A stretch of 64,000 nucleotides of DNA from Paraburkholderia sp. IMGN_8 (GCF_038050405.1 NZ_CP150900.1:1178001-1242000); one strand, 5' to 3'. Counted from the stretch's first letter, positions 53,223-62,426 are shown. A program made the numbers and translations. The notes: generated by a model from the letters alone, not told the origin.

Positions 53223-54311
53223 TCACTCCACTGAGGAGGCCGCGGTTTTCGCTGCCCTCGCTCGCAGCGGCGTGTTGCGCGGTGCGGCGGTCGAGCCGCG
53301 AACCATCAGTTCGGGAGGCAGCGTAATCCGGTGCGGGGCCGCACCCGGCGTGGCAATCATGCCGAGCAGCAGTTTTGCGGCCTGCCGTCCCATTTCCCGA
53401 TGCTGGATGCGCAGCGTCGTCAAAGGCGGATGAAGCATGTCGAGAAGCGGCATGTCGTTGTGGCCGATAAGCGAAATATCCTTCGGGCACGCTAGATGAT
53501 GTTCCGCAAACACGTCATAGCATCCCAGCGCGATCAGGTCGTTCGCGGCGATGATGGCGGTCACGCTTTTGTGCTCCTTTAGCAGCTGGTCGCAGGCCGC
53601 CCGGCCCGCTTCGCGCGTGAACTCGGCAGCCTCGAGGATGACGGCGCCGGTCAGACGATGCTGCTGCACCGCCATCTGGAAGCCCTGAATTCGCGAGAAC
53701 CCGGTGGCGAGGCGCTCAGGGCCCGCGAGGTGCGCAATCCGCTTGTGCCCCTGTTTCACCAGATGATCGACGGCAAGCTTCATGGAGAGGAAGTCGTCGT
53801 TGACCACTTCCGGAACCTGTCCGCCTTCCTCCGCGCGATTCACCAGCACGACGGGTATGCCGTCGAGAAGGCAACGCCGTACCAACGGATCCTGACGGGC
53901 GGCAGTGGCGAGGACCAGACCGTCGACCTGCCGCTCGAGCATCTGTTCGAGCATGCGTTCCTGATCTTTCAGCGTGCCAACGGTATTGGCGATCAGGACG
54001 CCGTAGCCTTCTGCCGCGAGCTCTTCTTCGATGCCGCAAACAATGGGCGGGAATATGGGGTTCTCGATATCGGGCAGGCACACCCCGACCACCCTCGACT
54101 GGCCGCCGCGAAGCGCGGACGCAAGCTTGTTCTGACGGTAGCCCAGCGATTTCGCGGACGCCAATACCCTGCGGACGACTTCGTCCCCAATCAGATGACG
54201 CGTTGCGGGATTGAGCGCTCGCGACACGGTCGACGCGTTGACAGACGCGTGATGCGCGACTTCGCGAATTGTCACGCGGCTCGTTGCGCGGGATTCAGAT
54301 GATTTGGCCAT
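53223..54311 (-). CDS. LacI-family repressor
   Basis: A 362-residue regulator: N-terminal helix-turn-helix and hinge (VTIREVAHHASVNASTVSRALNPATRHLIGDEVVRRVLASAKSLGYRQN), then a periplasmic-binding-protein-like sensor (RVVGVCLPDIENPIFPPIVCGIEEELAAEGYGV ... AIIAANDLIALGCYDVFAEHHLACPKDISLIGHND). It is divergent from the sugar ABC operon and is the natural candidate to bind the palindromes at 47864, 54418, 54636 and 59830. ATG 54311 is chosen over 54347. The ligand is probably the transported sugar-like compound. Confidence 0.93.
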   Translation of the reverse strand: MAKSSESRATSRVTIREVAHHASVNASTVSRALNPATRHLIGDEVVRRVLASAKSLGYRQNKLASALRGGQSRVVGVCLPDIENPIFPPIVCGIEEELAAEGYGVLIANTVGTLKDQERMLEQMLERQVDGLVLATAARQDPLVRRCLLDGIPVVLVNRAEEGGQVPEVVNDDFLSMKLAVDHLVKQGHKRIAHLAGPERLATGFSRIQGFQMAVQQHRLTGAVILEAAEFTREAGRAACDQLLKEHKSVTAIIAANDLIALGCYDVFAEHHLACPKDISLIGHNDMPLLDMLHPPLTTLRIQHREMGRQAAKLLLGMIATPGAAPHRITLPPELMVRGSTAAPRNTPLRARAAKTAASSVE

Positions 54312-54389
54312 GGAAGTGATTGTATAGGTGCAAAGGGTTGCCCTCAATGTTGCAAGTACAAACCCTATGCTCCAGGTGTCAGAAATGCA

Positions 54390-54433
54390 TTGACAAAGGT
54401 GTCTGTCTCGCTAGTATATGCATACGTTTGCAT
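54390..54433 (+). promoter_or_regulatory. Promoter and LacI-type operator upstream of the sugar ABC operon
   Basis: The -35 TTGACA (54390-54395) and -10 TAGTAT (54412-54417) are 16 bases apart, immediately followed by palindrome ATGCATACGTTTGCAT (54418-54433). The layout is the same as at the dioxygenase promoter. It lies between the divergent LacI and binding-protein genes and could also affect lacI expression. Confidence 0.75.
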
Positions 54434-54768
54434 GAAATATGTCGGGCGCGAACAAATCAGGATGGCGCGCCCTGAAGTGCTGCCAGCACAGTGCCTCCGG
54501 CAGCGATCGGGCATAGGTGCAAGGGCGAAGTTCGAAGGTGCAGTCGGTGTACGCGCGGCGCCATGGCGCACCGGTTGCAAAGACAGGTGCGACATAAGCA
54601 CGATGCAGCAAAAGCTTAATTTCTCGCACGCAATTAAGCAAACGATTGCATGAATTGTGTGCGAGATTGAATGTGCATCCCGGATGCGTTGCGGCGACCG
54701 GACTGGCGTACTGGGCCCGGGGCATCCGCATTCGGGCCTGCCACAAGAATAGTTAAACGGAGACGACC
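54434..54768 (+). promoter_or_regulatory. Long leader with 45-base palindrome around a second operator
   Basis: The roughly 340-base leader before the binding-protein gene has a second LacI-type site, AAGCAAACGATTGCAT (54636-54651). It lies at the centre of a larger inverted repeat: TCTCGCACGCAATT (54622-54635) against AATTGTGTGCGAGA (54653-54666), 13 of 14 pairs matching. Two operators about 218 bases apart would allow repressor-mediated looping. Confidence 0.7.
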
Positions 54769-55767
54769 TTGAAACTGATACCAGAACTGACGAGCCAATC
54801 GGCAAAAAAACGCCTTCTCATGACCTGTGCGGTCGCGCTGGGCATCACCACCGGGCCAAACGCGTTTGCGGCAGGCGAGAGCGTCGCGGCCTTCTACAAG
54901 AATCAGGTCGATCCGCATTTCGCCCTCGTGCACGCCGGCGTCGATGCCGCAGCGAAGGACCTCGGCGTTTCCGTGACCCATTACGCCCCTACGCGGCCCA
55001 ATGATCTGGGTGAGCAGCTCAGCGAACTCGAGGACGTGAGTGTCAGGAAGCCCAACGCCGTGCTGTTCATGGGCGTCAATCCTCATGGCGTCGTGCCGGA
55101 GATCGAGAAGGTCAACGCGATCGGCATTCCGATCGTCAACTACAACGATCGGGTTGCCGGCGGCAAATTCGCCTCTGTCGTCGTGGCCGACGACTTCAAT
55201 CTTGGTCTGGACGTCGGCCGTTATTTGCTCAGGAGCCTGGATGGGAAAGGCAATGTCGTCATCCTTGAAGGGGTGAAGGGATCCACGACGAGTGACGAGC
55301 GGGTGCGCGGTTTTCACAAGGCGCTGGAGGAGTTTCCGAACGTCAAGCTGCTGGCGTCCCAACCCGCCAACTACCAGCGTCTGCAGGCGCTTCAGGTGAT
55401 GGAGAACCTGATTCAGTCGAATCCCAAAATCGACGGTGTGCTCGCGGCAGCGGACGTGATGGCGATGGGGGCGATTGAAGCACTGGAGGCGGCCGGCCAG
55501 AAGCAGGTCAAGGTGGTGGGCATCGGCGGTGTGCCGGAGTCGGTCAAGGCCATCAAGGACGGCCGCCTGTTGGCGACCGCCGAATTCAACGGTTACAAGA
55601 TGGGCTGCATCGCCACGATGGCGGCCGTGAGGACTGTGCGTAAGGAGTCCGTTCCGCAGACCATTCTGATCAAGGGCATCGTCATCGACAAGACGAACTA
55701 TGCGCCATTCGAAGTGCCGGGCGACAAACGGCAGTGTCCGAAATGGGCCGAAATCGTTAGCAACTAA
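54769..55767 (+). CDS. Ribose-type sugar ABC transporter binding protein
   Basis: A 332-residue periplasmic-binding protein (family 1/4). The signal peptide ends near residue 34 (GPNAFAAG). NQVDPHFALVHAGVDAAAKDLGVSV, FMGVNPHGVVPEIEKVNAIGIPIVNYNDRVAG and VVVADDFNLGLDVGRYLLRSL follow the RbsB pattern; DGVLAAADVMAMGAIEALEAAGQ is the second lobe. The start is TTG 54769 with GGAG nine bases upstream. Ligand likely a sugar, sugar alcohol or cyclitol (inferred from family). Confidence 0.91.
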   Translation: MKLIPELTSQSAKKRLLMTCAVALGITTGPNAFAAGESVAAFYKNQVDPHFALVHAGVDAAAKDLGVSVTHYAPTRPNDLGEQLSELEDVSVRKPNAVLFMGVNPHGVVPEIEKVNAIGIPIVNYNDRVAGGKFASVVVADDFNLGLDVGRYLLRSLDGKGNVVILEGVKGSTTSDERVRGFHKALEEFPNVKLLASQPANYQRLQALQVMENLIQSNPKIDGVLAAADVMAMGAIEALEAAGQKQVKVVGIGGVPESVKAIKDGRLLATAEFNGYKMGCIATMAAVRTVRKESVPQTILIKGIVIDKTNYAPFEVPGDKRQCPKWAEIVSN

Positions 55768-55862
55768 CGAGGTAAGGGTCTGCGCTGGCGCGTAGCCGGG
55801 CATCGCTCGAACGGTACGACTGCGTCGCCAGTGACAACTCGAGCCACAAAGTGAAGGCAAAC

Positions 55863-57374
55863 ATGGAAACAACGATTCCGACCGCCGCCGTGCCTCTTCT
55901 GGAATTGCGCAAGATCTGCAAGAGCTTCCCGGGTGTGCGCGCCCTGACCGACGTCGATCTTCAACTGTATGCCGGCGAAGTGCATATGCTTCTCGGGGAG
56001 AACGGTGCAGGAAAGTCGTCCTTGATGAAGGTATTGTTCGGCGCGTACAGGGCCGACTCCGGAGCGTTTTTCAGCGATGGCCGACCCATCGCCATCGAGT
56101 CTCCTGCTGACGCCAAACGACTGGGCATTGCGGTGATCTTCCAGGAGTTTTCCCTCGTTCCGCATCTGACGATCGCGCAGAACATCTACCTGGGTCGCGA
56201 GCCACGCAATCGCTTCGGTCTGCTCGATCATCGCCAGATGCATCTCGATGCCAGGGCTGCACTGGAAGAACTCGGACTGGCCTACGATACCCATGCGTAC
56301 GCGGCCGATCTCGGCGTCGCGCAGCAGCAAATGGTGGAGATCGCGAAGGCGCTTTCGCACCATGCGCGCGTCCTCGTGATGGACGAGCCGACGGCGGCGA
56401 TTTCCGATCGGGAAGCCGAGGCGCTGTTCAATGTCGTGCGCAAACTGCGCGAGTCCGGCGTCGCGATCGTTTATATCTCGCATCGCATGAAAGAGGTATT
56501 CGATCTGGGCGATCGCGTCACGGTGCTGCGCGATGGCCGTCTGGTGCAGTCGATGCTGGCCACTGCCGCGACACCCGACGAACTGATCGCGCTGATGGTT
56601 GGCCGGTCAGTCGGTACGGTGTACAAGCGCCACTATTTCGGCGAGCCGGGCAAGGTCGCGCTCGATGTGCGTCGGCTGACCACCGCGACCGGCGTTCGCG
56701 GCGTCGATCTTCAGGTCCGGTGCGGCGAGATTGTCGGACTCTCGGGGCTTGTCGGCGCCGGGCGCACGGAGGTTGTGCGGGCAGTTTTCGGCGCAGACCC
56801 GATTCAAACTGGCCAGGTCACTGTCTTCGGGCAAGCCGTGACCGGCGGCCCTCACAAAGTCGCGGCGATGGGCGTAGGCCTGATTCCTGAGAACCGGAAG
56901 CAGGAGGGGCTTGCCCTGAAACGCTCCGTGCACGAAAACCTGCTTACGGCCAGTCTGTGGAAACTCTTTCCGCGAGGATGGTATCAAGCGGAGAAAGCAA
57001 GGAGTGCCACTCAAGCGCTCATCGATTCCCTGCGGATCGCGCCCGGCGACCCCGGTAAAAGCGCCCGTGTGCTGAGCGGCGGCAATCAGCAGAAGATCGT
57101 GATTGGCAAATGGCTCAGTGCAGGCTGTCGTCTCTTCATATTCGATGAACCGACGCGCGGCATCGACATCGGCGCAAAGACGGAAATCTTCAATCTGATC
57201 GAGAACCTGATCAAAGACGGCGCCGCCGTTCTGCTCATCAGTTCTGAATTGGCCGAGATTGTTCACGTTTGCGATCGCGCCTATGTCATGCGCGAAGGAG
57301 TGGTCTCGGGTGAATTGCCGAGAGAAAACCTGAGCGAACAGAACATTCTTCGCCTGGCGATGCACGGGAGCTAA
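55863..57374 (+). CDS. Ribose-type sugar ABC transporter ATPase (double ABC)
   Basis: A 503-residue RbsA/XylG-type ATPase with two ABC domains. Domain 1: Walker A GENGAGKSS near residue 44, a relaxed signature LGVAQQQMVEI and VLVMDEPTAAI. Domain 2 from about 250: degenerate P-loop SGLVGAGRTEVVRAVFG, signature LSGGNQQKIVIGKWL and FIFDEPTRGIDIGAK. This asymmetry is normal for the class. ATG 55863 is preferred to GTG 55851. Confidence 0.94.
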   Translation: METTIPTAAVPLLELRKICKSFPGVRALTDVDLQLYAGEVHMLLGENGAGKSSLMKVLFGAYRADSGAFFSDGRPIAIESPADAKRLGIAVIFQEFSLVPHLTIAQNIYLGREPRNRFGLLDHRQMHLDARAALEELGLAYDTHAYAADLGVAQQQMVEIAKALSHHARVLVMDEPTAAISDREAEALFNVVRKLRESGVAIVYISHRMKEVFDLGDRVTVLRDGRLVQSMLATAATPDELIALMVGRSVGTVYKRHYFGEPGKVALDVRRLTTATGVRGVDLQVRCGEIVGLSGLVGAGRTEVVRAVFGADPIQTGQVTVFGQAVTGGPHKVAAMGVGLIPENRKQEGLALKRSVHENLLTASLWKLFPRGWYQAEKARSATQALIDSLRIAPGDPGKSARVLSGGNQQKIVIGKWLSAGCRLFIFDEPTRGIDIGAKTEIFNLIENLIKDGAAVLLISSELAEIVHVCDRAYVMREGVVSGELPRENLSEQNILRLAMHGS

Positions 57375-57377
57375 ATC

Positions 57378-58349
57378 ATGGAAGCAAGCATTGAAAGAGT
57401 CAGCGTGATGCGAAGGAGGCGGCCTGTGCCGTCGATTGTCGCGGCGAGTGTCGTACTTGCTGTGGCGGCGATGCTGGGTGTGCCCGGATTTGCATCGAGC
57501 GGCAATATCACCAACATCGGACTGCAGGTCTCGATCCTGCTCATGATTGCCATGCCGATGACGCTTGTCATCCTGAGCGAGGGGCTCGACCTTTCAGTGG
57601 GCGCGCTACTCAGTCTCTGCGCGGTCGTTTTCGCCCAGACCCTGGGGTTGGGCTGGGGCATCGCGCTGGCGTTATGCGCTTCAGTGGCGGTGGGGATGCT
57701 GGCAGGTTTGTTCAACGGCACACTCATCGCGAAGCTGGGGCTTCCTCCCTTTGTTGTCACCCTCGGTACGCTAGGCATCGCCCACGGTATTGCGCTCGTG
57801 CTGACGGACGGCAACGCGGTTGTCATCGGCAACCCAGTCGTGGCCCAGCTATATGCGTGGACCATCCTCGGTATTCCGTTTCCGGTGATCCTTGCGCTCC
57901 TCGCATACGCGCTCACTCATCTGCTGCTGTACCACACCAGGTTTGGCACCTATGTGTTCGCCATCGGCGGTAATCGGGATGCGCTGCTTCTTGCCGGTAT
58001 CAAGGCCAAGGTATTTCACGTTGCCATCTATGTCTTCGGAGGATTGATGGTCGGATTGGCGGCGCTTGTGCTGGTCGGCCGAATGAATTCCGCGGAGCCG
58101 GCGTCGGCGATCGGGATGGAGTTCGATGCGATTGCGGCAGTGGTCCTCGGCGGCACTTCTTTTGAGCGTGGCGACGGGTGGTTGTTCGGTACGGTCATGG
58201 GCGTCGTGACGATCGGCGTTCTACGAAATGCGTTGAATCTCCTCGGCATCGAGTCCTCTCTTCAGGTTGTCTCCGTGGGGATGCTGGTCCTGCTCGTTGT
58301 CGTGATCGATAGTGTTCGCAAGTCCAGAGTGAATGGAGCGAAAGCATGA
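57378..58349 (+). CDS. Ribose-type sugar ABC transporter permease 1
   Basis: A 323-residue RbsC-type inner-membrane permease. It has LVILSEGLDLSVGALLSLCAVVFAQ, the signature loop GTLGIAHGIALVLTDGNAV, YVFAIGGNRDALLLAGIKAKVFHVAIYVFGG and AAVVLGGTSFERGDGWLFGTVMGVV. Start three bases after the ATPase stop. Its stop overlaps the next permease gene. Confidence 0.93.
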   Translation: MEASIERVSVMRRRRPVPSIVAASVVLAVAAMLGVPGFASSGNITNIGLQVSILLMIAMPMTLVILSEGLDLSVGALLSLCAVVFAQTLGLGWGIALALCASVAVGMLAGLFNGTLIAKLGLPPFVVTLGTLGIAHGIALVLTDGNAVVIGNPVVAQLYAWTILGIPFPVILALLAYALTHLLLYHTRFGTYVFAIGGNRDALLLAGIKAKVFHVAIYVFGGLMVGLAALVLVGRMNSAEPASAIGMEFDAIAAVVLGGTSFERGDGWLFGTVMGVVTIGVLRNALNLLGIESSLQVVSVGMLVLLVVVIDSVRKSRVNGAKA

Positions 58350-59353
58350 GTATTCTGAACAACTCCCGCTTTGTATTGTCCCGCGTGAGCCTGCTGGATG
58401 TTCGTCATCATGTCCGCGAAGAAACCGCCACGCTCATCTATCGCGTCATACTCATCGTGCTGATTGCGATAGCATTGGCTTTCGCGACGGCCGCGTTCTC
58501 CGCGGCGCCCAATCTGCTCAACGTCTTGCGTCAGGCCAGCCTGATGTTTTTGCTCGCCTCCGGGCTCACGCTGGTGATCCTGTCGGGTGGCTTCGATCTC
58601 TCGATCGCGGCCAACCTCACGCTATCCGCCTGTCTTGCAGCGGGTGTCATGAAGACCGGCGGGTCGCCGATCCTGGCGGCCGCGACCGCGCTTTCGTGCA
58701 GTACGCTGATCGGCCTGCTCAACGGTCTGGCGGTGACGCTGTTGCGACTTCCACCGTTTCTTGCCACCTATGGGATGCTGTGGGTCGTTCAGGGACTCGC
58801 GTTCCATTACATGGGCGGCAACGAGATCTACGGTTTTCCGATGGCGTTCAGAACACTCGGAACGGGATTTCTTGGCGGCATACCGCTGCCTGTCTACATG
58901 ATGGTATTCGTGCTGGCTGGCGCGACGCTCATCACGGGAGGGCTCAACTTTGGCCGTGAAATCTACGCGATTGGCGCGAATAGCGAGGTTGCGCGGCTCT
59001 CCGGTATTCCCGTGCGTCGGCGCAAAATCGCTGTTTACACAATAAGCGGTTTGATGTCCGGCATTGCCGCACTGGTTTATCTCGCGCGAGTCAATGCAGC
59101 AGATTCAGCCATGGGCGAGCCGCTTCTGCTCCCCGTTATCGCGGCCATCCTGATCGGTGGCACGTCGCTGTTCGGTGGCGTGGGAAGTCTGTTGGGCACA
59201 CTGTCCGGGTGCATCATTCTCGCGCTTGTGATTGACGGGATGAACCTCCTGAACCTCAATGCAAACTGGCAGCCACTGGTCATCGGCTCCGTACTCCTCA
59301 TCGCGGTGCTCGCGGACGTGCTCGGGCGCGGCAGGAAAGAGCGAATCGGCTAA
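58346..59353 (+). CDS. Ribose-type sugar ABC transporter permease 2
   Basis: A 335-residue RbsC-type permease, a paralogue of the preceding gene product (LVILSGGFDLSIAANLTLSACLAAGV, YAIGANSEVARLSGIPVRRRKIAVYTISGLMSG, AAILIGGTSLFGGVGSLLGTLSG). Two different permeases imply a heterodimeric channel. Four-base overlap with permease 1; last gene of the transporter operon. Confidence 0.93.
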   Translation: MSILNNSRFVLSRVSLLDVRHHVREETATLIYRVILIVLIAIALAFATAAFSAAPNLLNVLRQASLMFLLASGLTLVILSGGFDLSIAANLTLSACLAAGVMKTGGSPILAAATALSCSTLIGLLNGLAVTLLRLPPFLATYGMLWVVQGLAFHYMGGNEIYGFPMAFRTLGTGFLGGIPLPVYMMVFVLAGATLITGGLNFGREIYAIGANSEVARLSGIPVRRRKIAVYTISGLMSGIAALVYLARVNAADSAMGEPLLLPVIAAILIGGTSLFGGVGSLLGTLSGCIILALVIDGMNLLNLNANWQPLVIGSVLLIAVLADVLGRGRKERIG

Positions 59354-59803
59354 CGCTGCGGAGCGACGAATGACCGCACGGTCGGTAGCCGCGTGCTGGA
59401 TTGTGCGTTTTGCACGTCCGTTGTCACTATCGTCGCTATTCCCTTTGCCGTCGATCACGAAAACGGACGCTTTGATAAGCAGCGAGACTTCGAGATCAAG
59501 GACTATGACCCGATGTTCCGTATTATCTGGATAACGATCCGGGTCGGCCAACGCAATCGGTAACTGGATGGCGCGGGCGTGCATCCGGAGAGTAAAGCGA
59601 TCTGCCGATCTTCAACGTGCGGACGCTGCTGCAACGTGTTCATGTCTTTGCGAAGGAATCGCCAGCGCGGATGCGCCTCGCGTACCCCGGTTATAGCTTC
59701 TGGACAATCCCGGCTTCAGAGAAGATCGGCATGCAATCGACTGCTGAATAATGTTCATCTGAACAATCGTGAAAGCCAGGGGAAAACGTGAGTCACGAAA
59801 TTA
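59354..59803 (+). other. Gene-free region with coding-like remnants
   Basis: No complete gene is present. Two short stretches read like protein remnants on the plus strand. About 59444-59563 gives FAVDHENGRFDKQRDFEIKD followed by YDPMFRIIW, ending in a stop. About 59597-59751 gives LPIFNVRTLLQRVHVFAKES followed by PARMRLAYPGYSFW and a stop. Neither has a start or a recognisable family, and they are in different frames, so they may be debris of a lost catabolic gene. A partial operator-like ATGCAATCGACTGC lies near 59731. Confidence 0.4.
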
Positions 59804-59845
59804 TTGACTCGCTCGAACGGCGTAATAGAATGCAATCGATTGCAT
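59804..59845 (+). promoter_or_regulatory. Promoter and perfect LacI-type operator upstream of the porin
   Basis: The -35 TTGACT (59804-59809) and -10 TAGAAT (59826-59831) are 16 bases apart and overlap the start of ATGCAATCGATTGCAT (59830-59845), a perfect 16-base palindrome. It has the same position relative to the -10 as the other operators. The porin ATG is 225 bases downstream. Confidence 0.82.
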
Positions 59846-60069
59846 AGTTTGTTGCGAAAGTGGCCGGATTGAAGAAGGGTTTGGCGTGGCGGTGGTCGGA
59901 AAACCGGCTAAGGCTTCGACCGATGCGATCTGATTGTCAGGCCGGTGCATCGGGTGTTTTTTAGCTGAATTTCCCGGCTAGATAATTCGTATAACGAATA
60001 TATAAATACGAACTGTGAGACAGGAAGCGGCTCGCAGTGAATCCATTACCTGGAGCGAGAGAGGAAGAC

Positions 60070-61188
60070 ATGAAACGAAGGCTGATTGCCGCGGTCATCG
60101 GTGCTGGGCTGTTCAGCGCCGGACTGAGTACCGCGAGCTTTGCGCAGAGTAGCGTGACGATGGCAGGCAAACTGGACGATGGCGTGACTTTCGTCGACAA
60201 CGAAGGCGGCCACAGCAATACCAGGGCCGATAGCGGTGTGCTGTTTCCAAATCTATGGATATTGACGGGCACTGAGGATCTGGGAGGTGGCATCAAGACG
60301 GTTTTCAAGTTGTCGAGTCTGTTTAACCTGAACAACGGTCAGCTCAATCAGCCGAACACGCTATTTGGCCAGCAAGCATGGGTGGGCCTGCAGACCGACT
60401 ACGGCACGCTGACTATGGGCAATCAGTTCGACTTCAGTGCGGATTTCTTTGGCCAGTTCAACGTGGGCGCCTCTGGCAGCGGTTACGCGATCCACCAGGG
60501 CGACTTTGACCACACCAACAATGACCGGCTGAAAAATTCAATCAAGTACACGAGTCCCGTATGGGGCGGCTTCACGTTTGGGGCGATGTACGGTTTTAGC
60601 AATACGCCCGGAAGCTTTCATGACGGAAGCGGTTGGAGTGCCGGTTTGCAATACGCCAACGGACCTCTGACTATCGGCGCGGCGTACACGTACCAGGCCA
60701 CGCCCACGCTAGACCCTTATGCGCAAATTGGTACCCGCACGTTCTTCGGCGTGCCGGTCGCCAGTGTGTCGGGCAATACCGCGACCGATCTGATACCGGA
60801 GTTTCAGATCAGGTCGCTGGGAACGTTCGGGATCGGCGCGTCGTATGCGATTGGAGACTTCACCCTCTACGGCAACTTCAGCGACACCGTCCTGAAGTAC
60901 CAGGCCCAGACCTCGGTCATGCATGTCTATGAAACGGGCGCGACGTATCAGGTCACACCTGCCACGCAACTGGTTCTGGGCTACCAGCACACCGGCTTTG
61001 AAGGCCACACGTGGAATCAGGTGACCGCGGCCGCGCTTTATTCGCTGTCAAAGCGTACCCAGGTCTATATCTCGGGGGATTACCTGAAAGCGTCATCCGG
61101 CGTGGACGCCGTCATTGGTGGAAGTTTCGCGCCCTCTTTGGCGGGGCAACAGGCTGACGTGCGGCTTGGCATCTATCACGCTTTCTGA
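60070..61188 (+). CDS. Burkholderia-type outer-membrane porin
   Basis: A 372-residue trimeric porin (Gram-negative porin family). Signal peptide MKRRLIAAVIGAGLFSAGLS plus TASFAQ; the mature protein starts SSVTMAGKLDDGVTFVDNEGG. Later strands include QQAWVGLQTDYGTLTMGNQFDFSADFF, TFGAMYGFSNTPG and the C-terminal DVRLGIYHAF with terminal Phe needed for outer-membrane assembly. GAGGAAG precedes ATG 60070. The LacI-type operator 225 bases upstream ties it to the sugar transporter and dioxygenase genes as the outer-membrane entry route. Confidence 0.92.
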   Translation: MKRRLIAAVIGAGLFSAGLSTASFAQSSVTMAGKLDDGVTFVDNEGGHSNTRADSGVLFPNLWILTGTEDLGGGIKTVFKLSSLFNLNNGQLNQPNTLFGQQAWVGLQTDYGTLTMGNQFDFSADFFGQFNVGASGSGYAIHQGDFDHTNNDRLKNSIKYTSPVWGGFTFGAMYGFSNTPGSFHDGSGWSAGLQYANGPLTIGAAYTYQATPTLDPYAQIGTRTFFGVPVASVSGNTATDLIPEFQIRSLGTFGIGASYAIGDFTLYGNFSDTVLKYQAQTSVMHVYETGATYQVTPATQLVLGYQHTGFEGHTWNQVTAAALYSLSKRTQVYISGDYLKASSGVDAVIGGSFAPSLAGQQADVRLGIYHAF

Positions 61189-61295
61189 CCACCTTTACTT
61201 CGCCGACGCGCCAGCGTGGCGATAACCGAAATGGGGAAACGCTCCCCACCCCAGCTGAGGCTGGAAATTTTAACGATGGTTGGAGGAGTCAACAA

Positions 61296-62426
61296 ATGAA
61301 ACGTGCATACCTTGGACTGGCTGTAACGGGTGCTTTGGCGGTCGGTGCTTACGCGTGGGGTAGCGACGCGGCAGAGACCGTGCCGAAGTGGGTTGCGAAT
61401 ATTCCGGTGACGAGCGCCAAACCGTTCGGCTTTGATATCAGCGCGTCGGCGGACGGCAAGTATTACCTTGCCGACGGGGCGAATGCCACGCTCGACGTAT
61501 TCGACGCGAAAACGGCCACGCTGCTCGACCAGATTTCGGCGGACTTCGCCGGCATTGGGCCCAGCCACGACAAATCGGGCCCGTCGGGGGTCACACCCGT
61601 GCCGGGCACCTCGTTGGTGTACGTGGGCGATGTCAACGCGGTCAAGCTGATCGACGTCGCAACAAAAAAGCTGGTGAAGACCATTACCGTCAGCACGTCC
61701 GGTATTCGAGCCGACGAGAGCTGTCTGGACCCTGAACATCACGTCGTGATGTTTTCGAGCGGCGCGGAAGAGCCGCCTTTCGCCACCTTTATCAATACCG
61801 AGACCCAGGCGGTGATCGGGAAACTCACGTTAAAAGGTTCGACCGGTCTTGAAGCGTGTGCCTACGACCCGAAAGGCAAGAACTTCGTGCTGAACAACGA
61901 TGGCACGAAAGCCAACCCGAAAGGGGAGGTCGATGTGATTCCCGTCGCGTCCGTTCTCGAAGGAAAACCTGTCGTGGCGAACGTATTCGTGCTGAAGGGC
62001 TGTGAAGGTCCGACCGGCCTCGCAATGGGGCCGGGAAACGATGCACTGATCGGGTGTGATCCGGACGAGGGCGGCAAGCAGACGACGTTGATCATCGACC
62101 GTACGAATGGCAAAACCGTCGCCGAGTTGCCGTTTGGCGGCACCGACGAAGCCGTGTACGACCCGGTATCCAATCGCTACTTCCTCGCCGCCGGTCATCA
62201 TTCGGCTGACAACGTCTCCCAGGTCGGAAGCAAGACGGCGAAGTTCGATCCGGCGCTCGGCATCATCGACGCCGCCACGCGCAGCATTGTCGCCATTGTC
62301 CCTACGGCGATGGGCGCTCACTCGGTCGCGGTGGACGGTGAGTCTCATCACGTTTTCGTGCCACATGCACCGGGCCATTCGGAGCAATTCGCAGGCGCTG
62401 GTGTAGCGGTATTCGCGACCCAGTAA
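61296..62426 (+). CDS. Exported YVTN/NHL-type beta-propeller protein
   Basis: A 376-residue protein with signal peptide MKRAYLGLAVTGALAVGAYA. Repeated blade-like units follow, such as FGFDISASADGKYYLADGANATLDVFDAKTATLLDQI and YVGDVNAVKLIDVATKKLVKTITV, ending GAHSVAVDGESHHVFVPHAP. This suits a YVTN-type propeller or a lactonase-like fold; no catalytic residues can be assigned. GGAGGAG lies upstream. It may bind or process a pathway compound in the periplasm. Confidence 0.82.
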   Translation: MKRAYLGLAVTGALAVGAYAWGSDAAETVPKWVANIPVTSAKPFGFDISASADGKYYLADGANATLDVFDAKTATLLDQISADFAGIGPSHDKSGPSGVTPVPGTSLVYVGDVNAVKLIDVATKKLVKTITVSTSGIRADESCLDPEHHVVMFSSGAEEPPFATFINTETQAVIGKLTLKGSTGLEACAYDPKGKNFVLNNDGTKANPKGEVDVIPVASVLEGKPVVANVFVLKGCEGPTGLAMGPGNDALIGCDPDEGGKQTTLIIDRTNGKTVAELPFGGTDEAVYDPVSNRYFLAAGHHSADNVSQVGSKTAKFDPALGIIDAATRSIVAIVPTAMGAHSVAVDGESHHVFVPHAPGHSEQFAGAGVAVFATQ

